A DNA stretch of 35,997 bases from NCBI GenBank assembly GCA_029226065.1, contig JAQXXM010000014.1, positions 1 to 35,997 of the forward strand. The letters run 5' to 3'. Origin of the DNA: Clostridiales bacterium (GTDB taxonomy: Bacteria; Bacillota; Clostridia; UBA1381). This document shows, one piece after another, positions 1 through 7,447 of this stretch. A program made the translations under genes and the position numbers. Every line of letters starts with the position of its first letter. The stretch's first letter is position 1. The notes beneath the pieces were generated by a model, which searched no databases, was not told the DNA's origin, and saw only the letters and a program-made list of their open reading frames with translations.

Positions 1-54
1 GAGACGGCTAAAAAATTCATTGAAAATATTAAGAAGGCAAGAGCAGAACTATAA
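1..54 (+). CDS. C-terminal fragment of an upstream CDS (ETAKKFIENIKKARAEL*), possibly a sugar-acid pathway enzyme such as KDPG aldolase judged from its neighbour kdgK
   Basis: Frame +1 is open from the window edge to TAA at 52-54, immediately before the kdgK start; product guessed from context only. Confidence 0.4.
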   Translation, partial: ETAKKFIENIKKARAEL

Positions 55-69
55 GAGAGGTATAATATA

Positions 70-1101
70 ATGGCAAAAATAGTTACATTGGGCGAGATAA
101 TGTTGAGATTATCAACACCCGGAAATCAGAGATACATACAATCCACACAGTTTGATATAAACTATGGCGGCGGCGAAGCGAATGTTGCAGTATCACTTGC
201 AAACTACGGCCACGATGCAGAGTTTGTAACAAAAGTTCCTCAAAACCCCATCGGTGAGTGTGCAGTAGCGACACTAAGAAAATACGGTGTAGAAACAAAG
301 AATATAGCAAAGGGCGGAGACCGATTAGGAATATATTTCCTTGAAACAGGTGCCGCAATGCGTCCTTCAAACGTTACGTATGACCGTGCAAACTCATCAA
401 TTGCAACAGCAACGGTTGACGATTTCGATTTTGATAAGATTTTTGATGGTGCAGACTGGTTCCACTTCACAGGTATTACACCTGCAATATCAGATACGGC
501 GGCAGTTGTAACAGAGGCGGCTTGTAAAGCGGCAAAAGAGCACGGTGTTACCATATCATGTGACCTTAACTTCCGTAAGAAGCTGTGGTCATCAGAGAAA
601 GCACAGAAGGTTATGTCAAATCTTATGCAGTATGTTGATGTATGTATAGGCAACGAGGAGGACGCTGATAAGGTGCTTGGCTTTAAACCTGCAAACACTG
701 ATGTTACATCGGGTGAGCTTAACCTTTCGGGCTATGAGGCTATATTCAAGCAGATGGTAGCGAAGTTCGGATTTAAGTATGTCATTTCATCGCTCAGAGT
801 GTCACATTCTGCATCTGACAACGGTTGGTCGGCATGCATATACTCTGCTGAGGCAGACGAGTTCTATCATTCAAGAGAATATAGAATTACGCCGATAGTT
901 GACCGTGTAGGCGGCGGCGACAGCTTTGCGGGCGGTACAATATGCGGATTTTTAGACGGAAAGAACTTCAAGGAGGCACTTGAATTTGGTGTTGCGGCAT
1001 CTGCCTTAAAGCACACAATCCCCGGTGATATTAACCTTGTAACACGTGAAGAAGTTGACGCACTTGCAGGCGGAGACGGATCGGGACGAGTACAGAGATA
1101 A
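70..1101 (+). CDS. kdgK: 2-dehydro-3-deoxygluconokinase / PfkB-family sugar kinase
   Basis: ORF of 343 aa; GGGEANVAVSLA and C-terminal GGGDSFAGG PfkB signatures; RBS-like agagaggt upstream. Confidence 0.85.
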   Translation: MAKIVTLGEIMLRLSTPGNQRYIQSTQFDINYGGGEANVAVSLANYGHDAEFVTKVPQNPIGECAVATLRKYGVETKNIAKGGDRLGIYFLETGAAMRPSNVTYDRANSSIATATVDDFDFDKIFDGADWFHFTGITPAISDTAAVVTEAACKAAKEHGVTISCDLNFRKKLWSSEKAQKVMSNLMQYVDVCIGNEEDADKVLGFKPANTDVTSGELNLSGYEAIFKQMVAKFGFKYVISSLRVSHSASDNGWSACIYSAEADEFYHSREYRITPIVDRVGGGDSFAGGTICGFLDGKNFKEALEFGVAASALKHTIPGDINLVTREEVDALAGGDGSGRVQR

Positions 1102-1154
1102 TTACTATGTCAAAAAGACAGGTTTTGGTTTTTCCGAGCCTGTCTTTTTGAGTG
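1081..1154 (+). repeat. Copy 1 of a ~74-bp direct repeat (kdgK 3' end plus terminator)
   Basis: tcgggacgagtacagagataat-actat-t-aaaaaga--ggttttgg-ttttt-cgagcctgtctttttg-gtg is shared with 1639-1713. Confidence 0.85.
1112..1149 (+). terminator. Rho-independent terminator of kdgK
   Basis: AAAAAGACAGG ... CCTGTCTTTTT perfect 11-bp inverted repeat with T-run. Confidence 0.85.
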
Positions 1155-1309
1155 AAACACCTGTCTTAACAGCTTCATTTGTCCGAACAGCCGAACAATT
1201 CAGATATCCCGATTATTTATCAGATTTTAACTTAGGATATAATAACTTCAATTGTTCATTAATACATAGTAGCACCTAAGGCTTTACGATGGAAACGGAT
1301 ATGTCCCAC

Positions 1310-1338
1310 TTGACAAGCTACATTTATAATGTTATAAT
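1310..1338 (+). promoter_or_regulatory. Consensus sigmaA promoter for the small toxin-like gene
   Basis: TTGACA (1310-1315), 17 bp, TATAAT (1333-1338), TG at extended -10. Confidence 0.85.
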
Positions 1339-1398
1339 ATTTTACAGTAAGAGGATGAGCGGTTATTCTAACACCTTGATAGAATGGGGGTGTTAGGT

Positions 1399-1476
1399 AT
1401 GGAACATATACAAATGATATTAACCATAGTCTTTATGGCTTTATTGATTGAACTGTTGAAACACATAAAAAAATAA
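1399..1476 (+). CDS. 25-aa hydrophobic/basic peptide MEHIQMILTIVFMALLIELLKHIKK, candidate type I toxin (holin-like/TxpA/Fst-type architecture)
   Basis: ATG with GGGGGTG Shine-Dalgarno 6-7 nt upstream; promoter and terminator in place; one predicted TM helix plus Lys tail; not in the supplied ORF track because of length. Confidence 0.65.
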   Translation: MEHIQMILTIVFMALLIELLKHIKK

Positions 1477-1560
1477 CCGCCTATCACTGCCATGATAAGC
1501 GGTTTTTGTCTTTATAGACATACCTTATAAAGCGGTAGAATAACTGTTGTTATTCCTCTT
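1465..1560 (-). ncRNA. Candidate antisense antitoxin RNA convergent with the toxin gene
   Basis: Minus-strand promoter TTGACA(1595-1590)-17 bp-TAGAAT(1572-1567), extended TG; ends at the bidirectional terminator; overlaps the toxin mRNA 3' end. Confidence 0.65.
1475..1504. terminator. Bidirectional terminator shared by toxin mRNA and antisense RNA
   Basis: AACCGC-c-TATCA-ctgcca-TGATA-a-GCGGTT with T-run on the + side (gtttttgt) and A-run (aaaaaaat) on the - side. Confidence 0.8.
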
Positions 1561-1566
1561 ACTACC

Positions 1567-1595
1567 ATTCTATCATAAAAGAATTGCGTTGTCAA
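1567..1595 (-). promoter_or_regulatory. Antisense promoter of the TA-like locus
   Basis: TTGACA-N17-TAGAAT on the minus strand. Confidence 0.75.
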
Positions 1596-1638
1596 CATTT
1601 TTGTGTAAATTTATAACTACCTATAGCGGTAAGATATT

Positions 1639-1713
1639 TCGGGACGAGTACAGAGATAATCACTATATTAAAAAGATGGGTTTTGGGTTTTTCGGAGCCT
1701 GTCTTTTTGGGTG
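1639..1713 (+). repeat. Copy 2 of the ~74-bp direct repeat (diverged kdgK 3' end plus terminator)
   Basis: Aligned by eye to 1081-1154 with about 10 differences; preserves GRVQR-stop coding and a wobble-paired terminator stem. Confidence 0.85.
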
Positions 1714-1817
1714 TATTAAATTATCTGTATCTATTATCTCTTATCCCTTATCTGTTAACTGAAAATGACAATTTTCTTTTAGATAATAGAGAAGAAAGAA
1801 AAGATAAAGGAGAAAAG

Positions 1818-1862
1818 TACAAAAGAAAACGACAACTTTCTTGTAGAAAATTGTCGTTTTCT
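1818..1862. terminator. Terminator downstream of tRNA-Leu (minus)
   Basis: gaaaACGACAA...TTGTCGTttttc inverted repeat with A/T flanks. Confidence 0.7.
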
Positions 1863-1864
1863 TT

Positions 1865-1953
1865 TGGTGCCGATGACCGGGGTCGAACCGGTACGGGAAT
1901 TTCTTCCCACGGGATTTTAAGTCCCGGGCGTCTGCCAATTCCGCCACATCGGC
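1865..1953 (-). tRNA. tRNA-Leu (anticodon UAA), CCA encoded (1865-1867)
   Basis: Reverse complement GCCGATGTGGCGGAATTGGCAGACGC...CGGGA-CTTAAAA-TCCCG...GGTTCGACCCCGGTCATCGGCACCA; long variable arm, T-loop and acceptor stem pair. Confidence 0.95.
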
Positions 1954-1982
1954 ATGTTACATACTATGTAACAACAGATTAT

Positions 1983-2011
1983 ATTATACAATATTTTGAA
2001 GGGTTTGTCAA
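1983..2011 (-). promoter_or_regulatory. tRNA-Leu promoter
   Basis: Minus-strand TTGACA (2011-2006), 17 bp, TATAAT (1988-1983). Confidence 0.85.
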
Positions 2012-2042
2012 TCTTTTTTTTATAAAAAGTTTTAAAATTTAC

Positions 2043-3272
2043 TTATGGTGTAATATAATGCATATCACGGACTATAAATACAGCATCACGTATATCTGAA
2101 AGAGAAATATATGCCATTGCAAGACGTTCAAGCCCTATCGTTGCTCCGCCCATAGGAGGGAGGGCGTATTTTTGTGCCGATAATACGGTTTCATAATCAT
2201 CAGGATTAAGACTGAGTTCCGTAAAGCGTTTGAGCTGTGACGAATATTCCGTAATATGTTCACCGCCCGAGGCTATTTCTGTTCCGTCAAATAACAGCAC
2301 AAAACCGCTGTTTTCCAATTCATATATATGATGCTTCTTTGGCGGTGTATCAGTGATAAATATAAGAGAACTGTTTAAATTTTCCTTAGCATATAAAGAC
2401 AGCTTTCTCTCATCTGTCGGATCAAGGTCTGGCTGTTTGGGGGATTTGTTTAACAGTTTCAAAGCATCGGTGTACGTCATTGACGGTATATCTTGTATTC
2501 TTTTAGGTGATATTTCAAGACGTTGCAATTCATCAGAATAGTTTGTTATAATATAATTATCTATATAACGTACGACGTTTTTAAGAATGTTACGAACATC
2601 ACCTGATGCGGCATAAGACAGTTCAAAGTCTAACCTCGTATATTCATTCAGGTGACGGGTGCTGTTTGAGTTACGCTTGCAATAACCTGCGCCTACCTCA
2701 TACACCTTGTCCAATCCGCCTGCGGCTATGATTTTTGACGCATCTGTTGAGCTTGCAAGTGAGGCGTTTTTGTCAAAGTATTTTACGGAGATATACTCGT
2801 CATTGTTGTGTGATGCTACAATTTTCGGAGTGTTTATTGAAATAAAGCCCTGCGACTGCATAAACTCAATATATGCATATTCCATAGCACTGCGTACAGT
2901 TAGAATATCACGTTCCTTTGCGTATTTAACAGATATACTGCGATGCTCAATTTGCTCTCTTAGCGTTGGTTGTGATGATGTTATCGGCATTTCACATTCA
3001 GGCTTTGATAATACGGAAAAACTTTTGAGCGTAAGCTCAAAGCCGTATTCTGAACGTTTTTCCTCAGTAACTGTTGCATACGCTTCTATATATGCTCCCT
3101 CGCACATATCGCTTATTGGAGTTTTGCAAAGGTCGGGAATGTATACTGCCTGGAGCATATACCTTCCGTAACGAAGCGTAACAAAGCTTAATCCCGATGC
3201 TTTGCGTATTTTATGCACGTATGCTTTTAATGACGTTTCTGTGCCTATCGCATTTTTGAGTGATGTAATCAT
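2043..3272 (-). CDS. Archaeal-type aspartyl/asparaginyl-tRNA synthetase paralog with atypical motif 2
   Basis: OB-fold-like N-terminus, class II aaRS core (NSTRHLNEYTRLDFE, EIASGGEHI, PPMGGATIGLERLAM). Confidence 0.8.
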   Translation of the reverse strand: MITSLKNAIGTETSLKAYVHKIRKASGLSFVTLRYGRYMLQAVYIPDLCKTPISDMCEGAYIEAYATVTEEKRSEYGFELTLKSFSVLSKPECEMPITSSQPTLREQIEHRSISVKYAKERDILTVRSAMEYAYIEFMQSQGFISINTPKIVASHNNDEYISVKYFDKNASLASSTDASKIIAAGGLDKVYEVGAGYCKRNSNSTRHLNEYTRLDFELSYAASGDVRNILKNVVRYIDNYIITNYSDELQRLEISPKRIQDIPSMTYTDALKLLNKSPKQPDLDPTDERKLSLYAKENLNSSLIFITDTPPKKHHIYELENSGFVLLFDGTEIASGGEHITEYSSQLKRFTELSLNPDDYETVLSAQKYALPPMGGATIGLERLAMAYISLSDIRDAVFIVRDMHYITP

Positions 3273-3302
3273 TGTAATAAACCTTTCTAAAACTCTATAA
3301 GA

Positions 3303-3329
3303 GGCCGCCGCATAATGCAGCAGCCTCCT
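3303..3329 (-). terminator. Hairpin between the VanW gene and the AspRS-like gene (weak terminator or processing hairpin)
   Basis: GAGGCnGCnGC-ataat-GCnGCnGCCTC inverted repeat with only a weak T-rich tail on the minus strand. Confidence 0.45.
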
Positions 3330-3340
3330 GATGAACTTAA

Positions 3341-5230
3341 TTAGTGAGCCATATAATAGCTTTTGCCCAAATCGTCTTTGCGTATCAGATTACCTTGAGG
3401 ATCATATACAAGCCTGTAGGAACGTACAGTTCGGTTGCCCTCGGATTGAGATGTCTCGTTCTGAATTTTAACTGTATGAGGAACATCACGCTGTGTTCCT
3501 AAAATGCTTACTGTTATTTGACCGCCACTTGTTGTTGCAACGATTTTTATGGGATAGTCGGTATTGTTTGAGAACTTAAAGTCTATTCCCGAATCGGTAA
3601 CTGTTGCATCCTGTCCTAACGGTGCATAACCTACAGCAAACATGTGATTAAGCCGTGAGACTATTGATAAATCTGAATACAGTACAGCGTTATAAAGCGT
3701 TGTTGATACCTGACAAGTACCGCCTCCCACGCCCATAACTGTCTGACCGTTAGCGTATTCGGGTGCTGTATAAAAGCCGTTCGCTGTTGAACGTTTGCCG
3801 ACTGTTGTGTTAAATGAGAACACATCGCCCGGTGCAAGAACTGTATCGTTTATCTTGCCCGCCGCATTTGCAACATTTGCGGCTCTGTTGGCACTCGAAC
3901 CGCCGTACGATGTTGCATACGAACCGAGCGTTGCGTTAAACAGCTTTGCACTGAGATCATCAGCTTTTACCGACGGCTCTGATGAATAGAACGGAATATT
4001 GACGATTTCGCCGCCCTCGTAAATCTGCGGAACATATTGCTTTGCTTCCTCAATATCAAGGTATCTGCCCCAGACCTCGGGAACAACTGTTACAGTGTTG
4101 TTTTCGATTGAAAATGCTGCATCCCGTGGATTTGCGTATGCAAAAGCATCAATATCTTCAATTGTCAGAGTTTTTGGCGGTGCAGATTCAAGCGTTACAC
4201 GTATTCCGTAGAATGAGTCGTTGTCGATTGATGCTTTTACTTGTTCGTATGCTGTATCGGTATTGCCTGAAAATCCTGTGTGACCAGGTGTACATATAAT
4301 TTTGCCGTCGCCCACTTCAAGCTTATGCTCTACAAGCTCGCCATATACAATATTGCCAAATTCCGTAAGCTTATTACGCAAAATTTGTTCGTTCACATTT
4401 GCAGAAGGTACTACTGTATGCTTAAAAAGAACCTGAAGTGAATTTGCAAAGCCGTCTATAAAGATATTGCCTGTTTTTCCGTAACGCATTGCCTTATCAA
4501 CGGTTTCTTCTACCCGTGCAGTCAGTCCTACATCAATTCCGCTTATTGTAAAACTTTTGCCACGGCATGACAGTGTCAGATTGCAGTCGTCAAGCAGTGT
4601 GTTGGACTTCACCTTTTGCAGTGCCTCATCAAAAGTAAGGTTGCTTACGTCAATATCTTCAATGTAGATATTACGTCCCATAACACCCTGCGGAACGGTT
4701 GCACAGCCGTATATGTATAAACACATACATAGCGCTAAAAAAGATAATACTGTTATCAAGGCCGCCATCAAGCCCTTTTTGTGTTTGGTGCGAAACTCGC
4801 TAAAGGTCATTCGGGGTTTCCTTTCGATTTCAGGCTCAGGCTCCGATTGAGGTAAATCAAGCTCAATGTCTGTTGATTTGTCCGCATCAGTCGCTATTGA
4901 AAAATCAAAATCATCGTCCGAATCAAAGTCGTTTGCGGTGTCGGAGGGCACAAACTCACTCGGAGTATCGTGCGTGTCAACGGCATCATCGGTTGCACTG
5001 TCTGATATTTCTTCTGCATCAGACACGGATGCTGTTTGAGCTGTACCGCTTTCAATCGCATCTTGCATATTTAATTCTGCCATTTCGTGAAAGTCCTCAC
5101 GTGATATTTCAACAGTGTTGTCTTGTTCGTCAAAATCATCGTCTATTTCAGGTGCTGTGACCTTGATTTCTTCAGTCAAATCTGATGCGTCTTGTGATAT
5201 ATTATGCGTATTCTTTCTAAAAAATCCCAT
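3341..5230 (-). CDS. VanW family protein with acidic cytoplasmic N-terminus, one TM segment and putative peptidoglycan-binding (YoaR-like) domain
   Basis: FNTTVGKRS...GVGGGTCQVSTTLYNAVLYSDL and following DSGIDFKFSNNTDYPIKI typical of VanW; TM at ~aa 153-178. Confidence 0.9.
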   Translation of the reverse strand: MGFFRKNTHNISQDASDLTEEIKVTAPEIDDDFDEQDNTVEISREDFHEMAELNMQDAIESGTAQTASVSDAEEISDSATDDAVDTHDTPSEFVPSDTANDFDSDDDFDFSIATDADKSTDIELDLPQSEPEPEIERKPRMTFSEFRTKHKKGLMAALITVLSFLALCMCLYIYGCATVPQGVMGRNIYIEDIDVSNLTFDEALQKVKSNTLLDDCNLTLSCRGKSFTISGIDVGLTARVEETVDKAMRYGKTGNIFIDGFANSLQVLFKHTVVPSANVNEQILRNKLTEFGNIVYGELVEHKLEVGDGKIICTPGHTGFSGNTDTAYEQVKASIDNDSFYGIRVTLESAPPKTLTIEDIDAFAYANPRDAAFSIENNTVTVVPEVWGRYLDIEEAKQYVPQIYEGGEIVNIPFYSSEPSVKADDLSAKLFNATLGSYATSYGGSSANRAANVANAAGKINDTVLAPGDVFSFNTTVGKRSTANGFYTAPEYANGQTVMGVGGGTCQVSTTLYNAVLYSDLSIVSRLNHMFAVGYAPLGQDATVTDSGIDFKFSNNTDYPIKIVATTSGGQITVSILGTQRDVPHTVKIQNETSQSEGNRTVRSYRLVYDPQGNLIRKDDLGKSYYMAH

Positions 5231-5244
5231 TCTTTTCCCCTTTG

Positions 5245-5775
5245 TTATTTAAAAAACCTGTTAAACTCGTTTATATATTTTGTGTATTCAATCATAAATG
5301 AATGTACACGTTTATTTTTATTGAGCAAAATAAAAGCTTTCTTAATCGATTTTATGAAGTTTTCATCGTATTCGCTCAATGTAAAAGTTTTTGCTAACGG
5401 ACATACGCTATTTGCCCGTGGATCTACTATGATTTCTATATTGCCCGATTCATTCAGCACAGGTGTCAAAGGGAAAATACGACAGGCAAGCGGACGGACA
5501 TATCTGTCACAATCTCCGTCACAAAAAAGTATAGGTGTCTTGTATTCCTTTCCGTTATAGCTATACGATAAGTCAGACATTTCTATTTTCATTGATTCGG
5601 GGCTGAGCAATTTATATACCTCTGTTTCGCCGGGGAACAAGAACATTCCCGAATCGTCTCCGCTACAGCAGGCACTGTTACACAATTGACCGCAGTCTAT
5701 CGGCAAGGGAGTATTGTTGTCAAATAATCTGTATAGCTGTAAATAAATATAAGCACTGTTCATCATAATACCCAT
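5245..5775 (-). CDS. YkgJ-like Zn/Fe-chelating cysteine-cluster protein
   Basis: CGQLCNSACCSGDDSGMFLFPGE...CDGDCDRYVRPLACRIFPLTP Cys pattern. Confidence 0.75.
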   Translation of the reverse strand: MGIMMNSAYIYLQLYRLFDNNTPLPIDCGQLCNSACCSGDDSGMFLFPGETEVYKLLSPESMKIEMSDLSYSYNGKEYKTPILFCDGDCDRYVRPLACRIFPLTPVLNESGNIEIIVDPRANSVCPLAKTFTLSEYDENFIKSIKKAFILLNKNKRVHSFMIEYTKYINEFNRFFK

Positions 5776-5940
5776 AAAAGCTGAACGATGTCAGCAAATA
5801 CCGTCCTTTCACGATTATAGCATAATTATAGCATAATAATTGGCATAAAACAAGTTTTTTTTGGATTTTAATACTTTTTTGATGACTTTGTAATATTTTT
5901 GTATAATTTGGCTGAAAGAGTAAAATATTAGTGATTTTAT

Positions 5941-5969
5941 TTGACAAAGCATATCCGCTATGGTATAAT
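5941..5969 (+). promoter_or_regulatory. Promoter of the PLP-enzyme/LCP operon
   Basis: TTGACA (5941-5946), 17 bp, TGG-TATAAT (5964-5969). Confidence 0.85.
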
Positions 5970-5988
5970 ATACGCAAAGCATATATTA
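5957..5988 (+). repeat. Direct repeat copy 1 covering the -10 region
   Basis: GCTATGGTATAATATACGCAAAGCATATATTA, one mismatch to 6083-6114. Confidence 0.85.
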
Positions 5989-6082
5989 TACTGCTTGAAT
6001 CGCTATGTCCCTGCGATTATTTTTCGCAACGGCTCAAAAACCGCAGATGGACAATATTATACCATTATACGCCACGTTCGTG

Positions 6083-6114
6083 GCTATGGTATAATATACG
6101 CAAAGCGTATATTA
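6083..6114 (+). repeat. Direct repeat copy 2, next to the RBS
   Basis: GCTATGGTATAATATACGCAAAGCGTATATTA. Confidence 0.85.
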
Positions 6115-6142
6115 AAACAGATTTAAAAGGATTATTTATATA

Positions 6143-7423
6143 ATGAACAATACTGAATATATATACAACGCATTTGGTGTGTCACAGCGTGCATCATTGC
6201 TCATTGAAGATGCACAGCGTGCTGTTGAGGACAAGTTTAAAGAGATTGAGGCAATAGCGGAATTTAATCAGCTTAAGGTTATGCGTGCGTTTGCCGATAA
6301 CAAGGTCTCTGAACGTCACTTTATGCCGACTACGGGCTACGGTTACGATGATGATGGCAGAGACACGCTTGATAAGATTTATGCACAGGTGTTTGGTGCG
6401 GAGGACGCATTGGTGCGACATAATTGGGTGAACGGCTCTCACACGCTTGCAACTATGCTGTATGGCGTTTTGCGACCGGGTGATACTATGCTTGCAATTA
6501 CAGGTAAGCCGTATGACACCTTAGAAGAAGTTATTGGAATTGCGGGCAAGGACGGAAACGGCTCGCTGAAGGATTTTGGGGTAAAATATAAAGAGCTTGA
6601 GCTTATTAACGGCGATATTGATTATGAAAATGCCGAAAAAATATTAAAAACAGAAAAAATCCGTGCCGTTATGATACAGCGTTCAAAGGGCTATGGCTGG
6701 AGACCGACATACAGTGCCGAGAAAATAGGCGATATTGTCAAATTTGTAAAGAGTATTTCGCCCGATACTGTATGTATGGTTGATAACTGCTACGGTGAAT
6801 TTGCAGACATATATGAGCCGACAGATTTTGGTGCGGACCTTATTGCAGGCTCACTCATAAAAAATCCCGGGGGCGGTCTTGCACCGACAGGCGGATATAT
6901 AGCAGGCAGACGTGACTTAGTAGAGCTTTGCTCATACAGAATGACGTGTGTGGGAATAGGCAGAGAATGTGGCGCAACACTTGGGTTTAACCGTCAGGCA
7001 TACCAGGGATTGTTTATGGCACCCCATACGGTATTGCAGGCACTTAAGGCGGCAATTTTATGCGCATCTGCGTTTTCTATATTGGGCTTTGAAACAGATC
7101 CCGCACCCAACGGCGAAAGACATGACATAATTCAGTCGGTCAAGTTTGGTGACAAGGATAAAATGATAGCATTTATACAGGGCATACAAAAGGGTGCCCC
7201 GATAGACAGTTTTGTAGTACCCGAGCCGTGGGATATGCCGGGATATCAGGATCAGGTAATAATGGCGGCTGGTGCTTTTATTCAGGGTGCGTCAATAGAG
7301 CTTTCCGCAGATGCTCCCATAAGAGAGCCGTATATAGCATATATGCAGGGCGGATTGACGTATGAATCCGCTAAATTGGGAATAACTGTCGCAGTTGATA
7401 ACATACTAAAGTTGGACGATTGA
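6143..7423 (+). CDS. Methionine gamma-lyase family / 'aluminum resistance' PLP-dependent protein
   Basis: Family-typical N-terminus and HNWVNGSHTLATMLYGVLRPGD; SLIKNPGGGLAPTGGYIAG PLP-lysine region. Confidence 0.9.
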   Translation: MNNTEYIYNAFGVSQRASLLIEDAQRAVEDKFKEIEAIAEFNQLKVMRAFADNKVSERHFMPTTGYGYDDDGRDTLDKIYAQVFGAEDALVRHNWVNGSHTLATMLYGVLRPGDTMLAITGKPYDTLEEVIGIAGKDGNGSLKDFGVKYKELELINGDIDYENAEKILKTEKIRAVMIQRSKGYGWRPTYSAEKIGDIVKFVKSISPDTVCMVDNCYGEFADIYEPTDFGADLIAGSLIKNPGGGLAPTGGYIAGRRDLVELCSYRMTCVGIGRECGATLGFNRQAYQGLFMAPHTVLQALKAAILCASAFSILGFETDPAPNGERHDIIQSVKFGDKDKMIAFIQGIQKGAPIDSFVVPEPWDMPGYQDQVIMAAGAFIQGASIELSADAPIREPYIAYMQGGLTYESAKLGITVAVDNILKLDD

Positions 7424-7447
7424 TACTGACAGAGAAGAGGGGAAAAC

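Noticed and set aside
1046-1279. 77-aa and 71-aa ORFs (1046-1279, 1547-1762) sharing DEYRDN-YxxKKxGFGF
   Set aside because: Similarity is explained by the duplicated kdgK 3' end/terminator DNA read out of frame, not by a protein family.
1683-2099. 138-aa plus-strand and 68-aa minus-strand ORFs (1741-1947) over the tRNA-Leu
   Set aside because: They translate through the tRNA-Leu gene and its terminator; the 'MAELADARDLKSRG' type peptide is a classic spurious tRNA translation.
5931-6143. 70-aa and 61-aa plus-strand ORFs in the PLP-enzyme leader (repeated 'YGIIYAK.I' peptide)
   Set aside because: The repeated peptide arises from the 32-bp direct repeat over the promoter -10; no RBS and the region is better explained as a non-coding leader.
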